This document shows, piece after piece, positions 18,283 to 23,103 of a stretch of DNA of 23,103 bases. The notes beneath the pieces were generated by a model. That model saw only the letters and a list, made by a program, of their open reading frames with translations, was not told the origin of the DNA and made no database searches. The stretch is taken from positions 168,758 through 191,860 of the forward strand of contig NW_005434535.1 of NCBI RefSeq assembly GCF_000315625.1. Reading direction: 5' to 3'. Source of the stretch: Guillardia theta CCMP2712 (lineage: Eukaryota > Cryptophyceae > Pyrenomonadales > Geminigeraceae). Each line of letters begins with the position of its first letter. Position 1 is the stretch's first letter. The position numbers and the translations under genes were made by a program.

Positions 18283-18324
18283 CTAGGAAAGCATCGTCAT
18301 TTTCATCCCCATCGCCAAGGTCGG

Positions 18325-18356
<32 letters not shown>

Positions 18357-18720
18357 CTCCATCTTCATCATCATCATCGTCTCCATCATCATCTCCGTCG
18401 TCGTCGTCATTATCATCACCACCACCATCATCCGACTTTGTTGATCCTCTCAGCACAATACAGAAGCAACGAAGGAAACCTGTTCATTGCCCGCCGAGAC
18501 ATCCTGGCAGCATGTCTTCTTCCCTCCAATCATCTTCATCAGCAGCAAGGCTGCCCACAGCAATGTTGTTGTCTTCATGCTCCTCCTCTTCATCTTCATC
18601 TTCTCCATCTTCTTCATCTTCTACATCTCAGGCTCCGGCATTGTACCCACGGCAGCCCACGGCAGAGCCCACGGTCGCATCGTCGTCCTGTATGAGTCCA
18701 TGAGAAACCAGGGGTGGTAG
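18283..18720 (-). other. Acidic, Asp/Glu-coding stretches; possible 5' exons, unresolved
   Basis: Minus-strand frames read as acidic protein in pieces, for example EEEEHEDNNIAVGSLAADED followed by DWREEDMLPGCLGG, and DADLGDGDENDDAFLVCQAF. They are broken by stops and by one frame change inside a GAT run. They could be 5' exons of the ankyrin gene (which has an AG acceptor at 18283), a separate gene, or only GAT/GAA microsatellite text. The opposite strand gives His and Phe/Ile runs, as expected of a shadow. A possible start is the ATG at 18701. Confidence 0.3.
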
Positions 18721-20252
18721 GTATTACCGGTCATATCTATGTCCCCCACAAACCAAGGTAAAGGGTAGGGTACTTTCTGGAATGTTCTGCAAGTAGGGGA
18801 GACAGCCTGGATGACATAAACACCTTGAGGGAAGGGTGGGGAAGTCGGTCAGGGCTTGAAGGTAGGTGGGGTGTTGGATAAAGGGGTGGGTCTTAAGAAG
18901 GAAAAGCAGGGGTGAGTTGGAGGAGGTGTAGGGGTAGGGGTAATTTTCAATAGGGGTAGGTGGTAGGGGTAGTTGGGGAAAAGGCGACACGTGATGGAGG
19001 CGAAGCCGAAGCGCGGGGACGCCTTGGCGATCAGGTGAAGGAGGAGGTGAGGGAGGAGGAAGAGAGAGTACAGGATGAAGATGAAGATGAAGATGACGAT
19101 GATGATGAGGAGGAGGAGGAGGACAAGGAGAGCGAGGAGAACATGGCCGAAGGAGAGGAGAGAATTTGCCAAATGACCCGAGGATTGCGAGGGAAGTGAA
19201 CTGGCTGGGTAATATATATCTGAGGGCGGAGAGGAAGGGAGGAGTAGGATTGGAGGACAAGGACGAAGATGCATGAGCAGAGAAGGGTAAGATGAAGAAT
19301 GTATTGTAGCTAGAGCCTTGACTCGTAAGGAGAACTCGTTGCGACAAGCGCAGGGAAACTAGGACGAGGAAGAGGACGGGGACGGGGACGACGATGGTGG
19401 GAAGGAGATAGATGAGAAAACTCAAGGTGAAGAGGAGAAGGGAGGGAGGAGGAGAGGGGTGAAGACGGCAGGAATGGAAGAAGTGTGCGATACGTAAATC
19501 GCCCCTTGTTTGCCTATGTGTTTGTGTATTTTTGACACTTGCCATCAGAGAAATGAAACTACATACAACACAATGAGGACATACTGAAGACATTGCTGAA
19601 GACACAACAAGCACACTCTCTCCTCACTGACGCTCCTCACTGAGACAGATGTGTCTAGGGAATATTAGGGAGAGCAAGCGAAGTTGTCTGTTCCTTTGAA
19701 TTCAGAGAGGAGGAATTAGATTGTTCCTGAGAACCAGCAGAAGAGATTAAGAGGAAGCGCAGGATATTGAAGGAGGACGGCAGAGGTAGATGAGGGGAGA
19801 GGAGGAGGAATCACTGAAAAGAATCTCCGAGAAGGAAAGCAGGAGGAGATAGAAACGATTAAGGAGGGAGATGCTACATGTGCTGAAGTCAAAGGAGGAG
19901 GGAAAAGATGGTGTGCTGGTAGACAAGCATGCAGAAGTGTGAAGATATCTTACCACACATGTCGTACTACTCCAATATGTCGGACCTGTACTTGTTTATG
20001 ATTAATCTGGACTATGACTCTTTACGTTTGATGTTGACTGTGATTTATCAATCGTATGATATTGACTGTGATTTATCATTTGTTCTTGAATTTCTTTTGC
20101 GCTGTTCCTTGCCTGTTGATCGTCCCTCCTTCTCCTTTCTCCCCCCCTTCTCCCTCTCCCTCCCTTTCTCCCTCATCCTCCCTTCTCATCCTCTCGATCT
20201 TTCGATCATTTTTCAAGTCATTTTCTCGTCTCGCTTCTCATGTTGCTTGCAG
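18721..20252. other. Unresolved low-complexity region upstream of PDZ-ValRS
   Basis: It holds GGGGTAGGGGTAG words (about 18926-18980), GAT/GAG triplets (about 19075-19125), purine-rich stretches (19220-19480 and 19690-19910) and a T-rich part (about 19970-20250). A 17-nt direct repeat TTGACTGTGATTTATCA occurs at about 20035 and 20063. The missing 5' exons of the PDZ-ValRS gene should be here. One candidate is 18994-19034 (MEAKPKRGDALAI), which ends at GTGAAG in the phase needed by the exon at 20253. It does not supply the missing first strands of the PDZ fold, so I leave it as a candidate only. Confidence 0.4.
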
Positions 20253-23103
20253 CGGGCGCATCGCTCGTGGAGACGTTATCGAAAGCGTCAACGGCGTTGA
20301 GATCGAAAAGTATGTGCCCCTGATACCTCCCTCCCTCCCTCCCTCCCCCCCTGCTCCTCCTCCTCCTCCTCCTCCTCCTCCTCCTCTCTTACTCTCCTCC
20401 TCCTCCTCCTCCTCCTCTCTTACTCTCCTCTTCTCTCCTCTTCTCTCCTCTCACATACCTCTTGTCACCTCTTGGTCGCCATTTGCCCTCCTTCCTGCTC
20501 TCTCGTCTGCTCCTCACCGTGAGCTCACAGGAGCAAGTCGGAACTTGAAGCCACAGGAGGGTGCGTGCGACTGGCGGTGAGGAGCAAGGAAGGAGAGCGA
20601 GCTACAGTTGTCATCAGGAGGCAGCCAGCGCTTGTTCCCGATCAGTCACACCAGCAAGCGACCGCAGGCATCGGCGTGCGGATCGACAGAGAGGAAGGGA
20701 AGGAGGAGATCGTTGTGATCTCAGTGCCGGAAGTCGGAGCGGCTGGTCTGGGAGGAGAGCTGAGGGAAGGGGACGTGCTATTGGAGGTAGACGGCAGGGA
20801 CGTCAAGGGCCTGAGCTGTAAGGATATCGCTCCTCTCCTTCAGGGAGAATCGTTCAGCAGAGTCTTCGTGTCGGTAGTCAGACCCCCGTCAAAGGACAAG
20901 CTTCGCATCGGGATCGTTAGGCAGCCAGCGTACGACGTGTCACTGTTGGAGCAAATCAGAGAGTACAAGAAAGCTGTCAAGGCAGAGGAGGAGAAGATGC
21001 AGCAGGCTGAAGGAGAGGCTGCGTGCTTCTTCATCGACTACAAGGGGCCCAGTGACGCGATGGGACGGCCGGTGGTGATGGACGGGGCTGAGAGGGGAGC
21101 CCCCAAGGGGAAGAAGAAGACCAAGGGGGAGGAGAAGGCAGCCAAGTTTGCGGCGAAGCAGGCGGCGAAAGCGGCGAAGGAGGCGGAGGACAGCACTAAG
21201 GGAGAGAAGGCGCCGAAGAAGGAGGCGAAGAAGAAGGAAAAGGCGCCTGAGGAGGTGGTGGAGGACGACAACACGCCTCCCGGAGAGAAGAAGGACATGA
21301 AGCGTCCTATGCTCAACTCCTACTCCCCCAAGCACGTCGAGGCAGCATGGAACGAGTGGTGGGACAAAGCTGGGTTCTACCGCGCCGACGAGAACTCGAG
21401 CAAGGAGCGTTTCGTCATGATGCTTCCTCCCCCCAACGTCACGGGGACCCTCCACATCGGCCACGCCCTCACCTGCTCGGTGCAGGATACCATCGCACGC
21501 TGGAGGAGGATGAAGGGGTACAACGTGCTGTGGCTGCCGGGGACGGACCATGCGGGGATTGCGACGCAGGTGGTGGTGGAGAAGAAGCTCAAGAAGGAGA
21601 AGGGCGTGTCGCGCCATGACCTCGGGCGCGAGAAGTTCGTGGAGGAGGTGTGGAAGTGGAAGGATCAGTACGGTGCCACCATCTGCTCGCAGCTGAGGAG
21701 GCTGGGGGCGTCTCTTGACTGGAGCAGGGAGGCGTTCACCATGGATGACAAGCTGTCGGCAGCTGTCAAGGAAGCCTTCATGCGCTGGCACAAGGAGGGG
21801 TTGATCTACAGGGCCCAGCGCCTCGTCAACTGGGACGCCCAGCTGAAGTCAGCTGTGTCTGACCTGGAGGTAGACTACATCACTCTAGAGCAGCCCGAGA
21901 AGCTCTCTGTCCCCGGCTACGACCGCAAGGTCGAGTTCGGCATGTTCTGGGAGTGGGCGTACAAGGTGGACGGAGAGGAACAGGAAGTAGTGATCGCCAC
22001 GACTCGTCCTGAGACGATGCTCGGAGACACTGCAGTTGCAGTTCACCCCGACGACGAGAGGTACAAGAGCCTGCACGGAAAGTTCCTCCTCCACCCCATC
22101 ACCGGCAGAAAGATGCCGATCGTACTGGATGCGGAGCTGGTGGACATGGAGTTTGGGACGGGAGCCGTCAAAGTCACTCCTGCTCACGATCCCAACGACT
22201 TTGTCACTGGGCAGAAGCACAAGTTGGAATTTGTCAACATCCTCAACGACGATGGCACGTTGAATGCGAACTGCGGGAAGAAGTATGAAGGCATGCACAG
22301 GTTCCAGGCAAGGTGAGCAAGGCACACAGCAGCCCTCCCTTCTCTCCTCCTACCCCTCCCCTCTCCTCTTACCCCTCCCTTTCTCTCCTACCTTCTCTTC
22401 CTCTCCCCTCCCCCTCCTCCTCCTTTCCCCCTCCTCCTCCCTCTCCGTCCCTCACCTCGCCTCCAGGTACGAGATCATTAAGGATCTCACTGCCCTCGGC
22501 CTCTACAAGGGCTCCCGTCCTAACCCCGGCATGCGCCTCGGCCTCTCCTCGCGCACCAAGGACGTCATCGAGCCTGTCCTGAAGCCCCAGTGGTGGGTCG
22601 ACTGCAAGCAGATGGCGGCAGACGCCATGGAGGCGGTCAACGACGGCAGGCTCAACATCCTCCCCGCCCAGCACAAGAGGAAGTGGTTCGACTGGCTGGG
22701 GAACATCCGAGACTGGTGCATCTCCAGGCAGCTGTGGTGGGGGCACAGGATTCCTGCGTACTACACGATGATGGAGGGGGAGGAGCGGAAGATTCCTAAG
22801 GACGAGAACTTCGACCGATGGATCGTCGCGTCCTCGGAGGAGGAAGCGCTCAAGGCTGCACAGGAGAAGTTCCCGGGGAAGAACGTGAGAAGGAGGAGGA
22901 GGAGAGGTGGTAGTGCTGCTGGTGGAGGAGGTGGTGGCTAGGCAAGGAAGAAGCAGGAGAAAGGGATTGAGAAGGGGAGGGAGGGAGGGAGGGAGGGAAG
23001 GAGGAGGCAGGAAGGGGAGGAGGGAGGAGGAGGAGTGAAGGTGGTTTCAGGTATCGGTGCTTCAGGACGAGGACGTGCTTGACACGTGGTTCTCCTCGGG
23101 TCT
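20253..23103 (+). CDS. ValRS: PDZ domains fused to valyl-tRNA synthetase (5' exons not located; 3' end off the window)
   Basis: Exons seen: 20253-20309, 20531-22312, 22467-22884, 23051-23103 (phases 2, 2, 0), about 770 residues. The enzyme charges tRNA-Val. The first part is two PDZ-like modules: a partial one (GRIARGDVIESVNGVEIEK, then VRLAVRSKEG) and a fuller one with GIGV as binding loop (20667-20678), ELREGDVLLEVDGRDVKG and VFVSVVRPP. A Lys/Ala-rich linker (21089-21300) follows. ValRS then begins at PPGEKKD and SYSPKHVEAAWNEWW, with the class I motif HIGH at 21453-21464, GTDHAGIATQVVVEKKL, the CP1 editing region (ATTRPETMLGDTAVAVHP), RDWCISRQLWWGHRIPAYY and DEDVLDTWFSSG at the edge. KMSKS lies beyond. 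PDZ module 2, linker and synthetase share one uninterrupted 1.78-kb exon, so the fusion is not a gene-model join. No organelle leader is visible; it resembles the eukaryotic cytosolic type. Confidence 0.93.
20354..20460. repeat. Pyrimidine triplet and tetramer repeats (intronic)
   Basis: CTCCTCC and CTCTCCTCTT runs follow CCCT repeats (20328-20350) in the intron 20310-20530 of the PDZ-ValRS gene. They are pyrimidine-rich in the sense strand, unlike the ankyrin-gene introns. Confidence 0.75.
22885..23050 (+). other. Purine-rich intron of PDZ-ValRS
   Basis: It starts GTGAGAAGG and ends GGTTTCAG, with GGGA and GGAGGA repeats between (about 22975-23035). Removal at phase 0 joins KFPGKN to VSVLQDEDVLDTWF, the expected ValRS sequence. 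It is unusual in having almost no pyrimidine tract before the acceptor. Confidence 0.8.

Noticed and set aside
18229-18444. Plus-strand poly-His protein
   Set aside because: It is the shadow of a GAT/ATC triplet repeat.
21885-22325. Minus-strand frames opposite ValRS
   Set aside because: Shadows of the highly conserved synthetase coding sequence.

Overview
The window is nuclear DNA from an intron-dense, GC-rich eukaryote, most likely a cryptophyte alga of the Guillardia theta kind. The organism call is an inference. It rests on a three-helix chlorophyll a/c-type light-harvesting protein with a bipartite plastid presequence (hydrophobic signal, then Phe at the cleavage point), a second protein with the same kind of leader, many short GT-AG introns (about 50-350 nt) at all phases, and CCT/GGA triplet repeats throughout. 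I saw no bacterial-type operon, rRNA, tRNA, CRISPR array or insertion sequence. Every gene below except the two at the window edges could be traced from a plausible start to a stop by joining exons with matching phase; splice sites were read by eye.

Layout. 1-1197 (-): 5' part of an unrecognised helical protein with a 23-residue poly-Glu run, continuing off the left edge. 1198-2552: non-coding, with an AT-rich island and a 25-bp tandem repeat. 2553-3274 (+): PAM18/TIM14, the J-protein of the mitochondrial import motor. 3418-4191 (-): light-harvesting protein. 4192-5873: non-coding, ending in an odd GC-rich island. 5874-7524 (-) and 9159-10159 (-): two tandem paralogous four-helix membrane proteins with the same intron position and phase; a second odd island lies between them. 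10757-12170 (+): FKBP domain joined to a NudC-like CS domain, probably plastid-directed. 12587-13171 (-): small basic protein of unknown function. 13403-14735 (+): unknown protein with a mitochondrial-type presequence. 15236-18234 (-): ankyrin-repeat protein in nine exons, one intron of which appears to be a 43-nt GC-AG intron. 18283-20252: low-complexity and unresolved. 20253-23103 (+): PDZ domains fused in frame to a cytosolic-type valyl-tRNA synthetase, cut by the right edge.

The genes do not form one pathway. Two serve organelle protein handling (PAM18; FKBP-CS), one light harvesting, one translation, and the tetraspan pair is a lineage-specific membrane family. The most unusual items are the PDZ-ValRS fusion, the FKBP-CS fusion, the tetraspan loop built of [F/Y]-x-x-G units, and the two islands that each lie 3' of a tetraspan gene.
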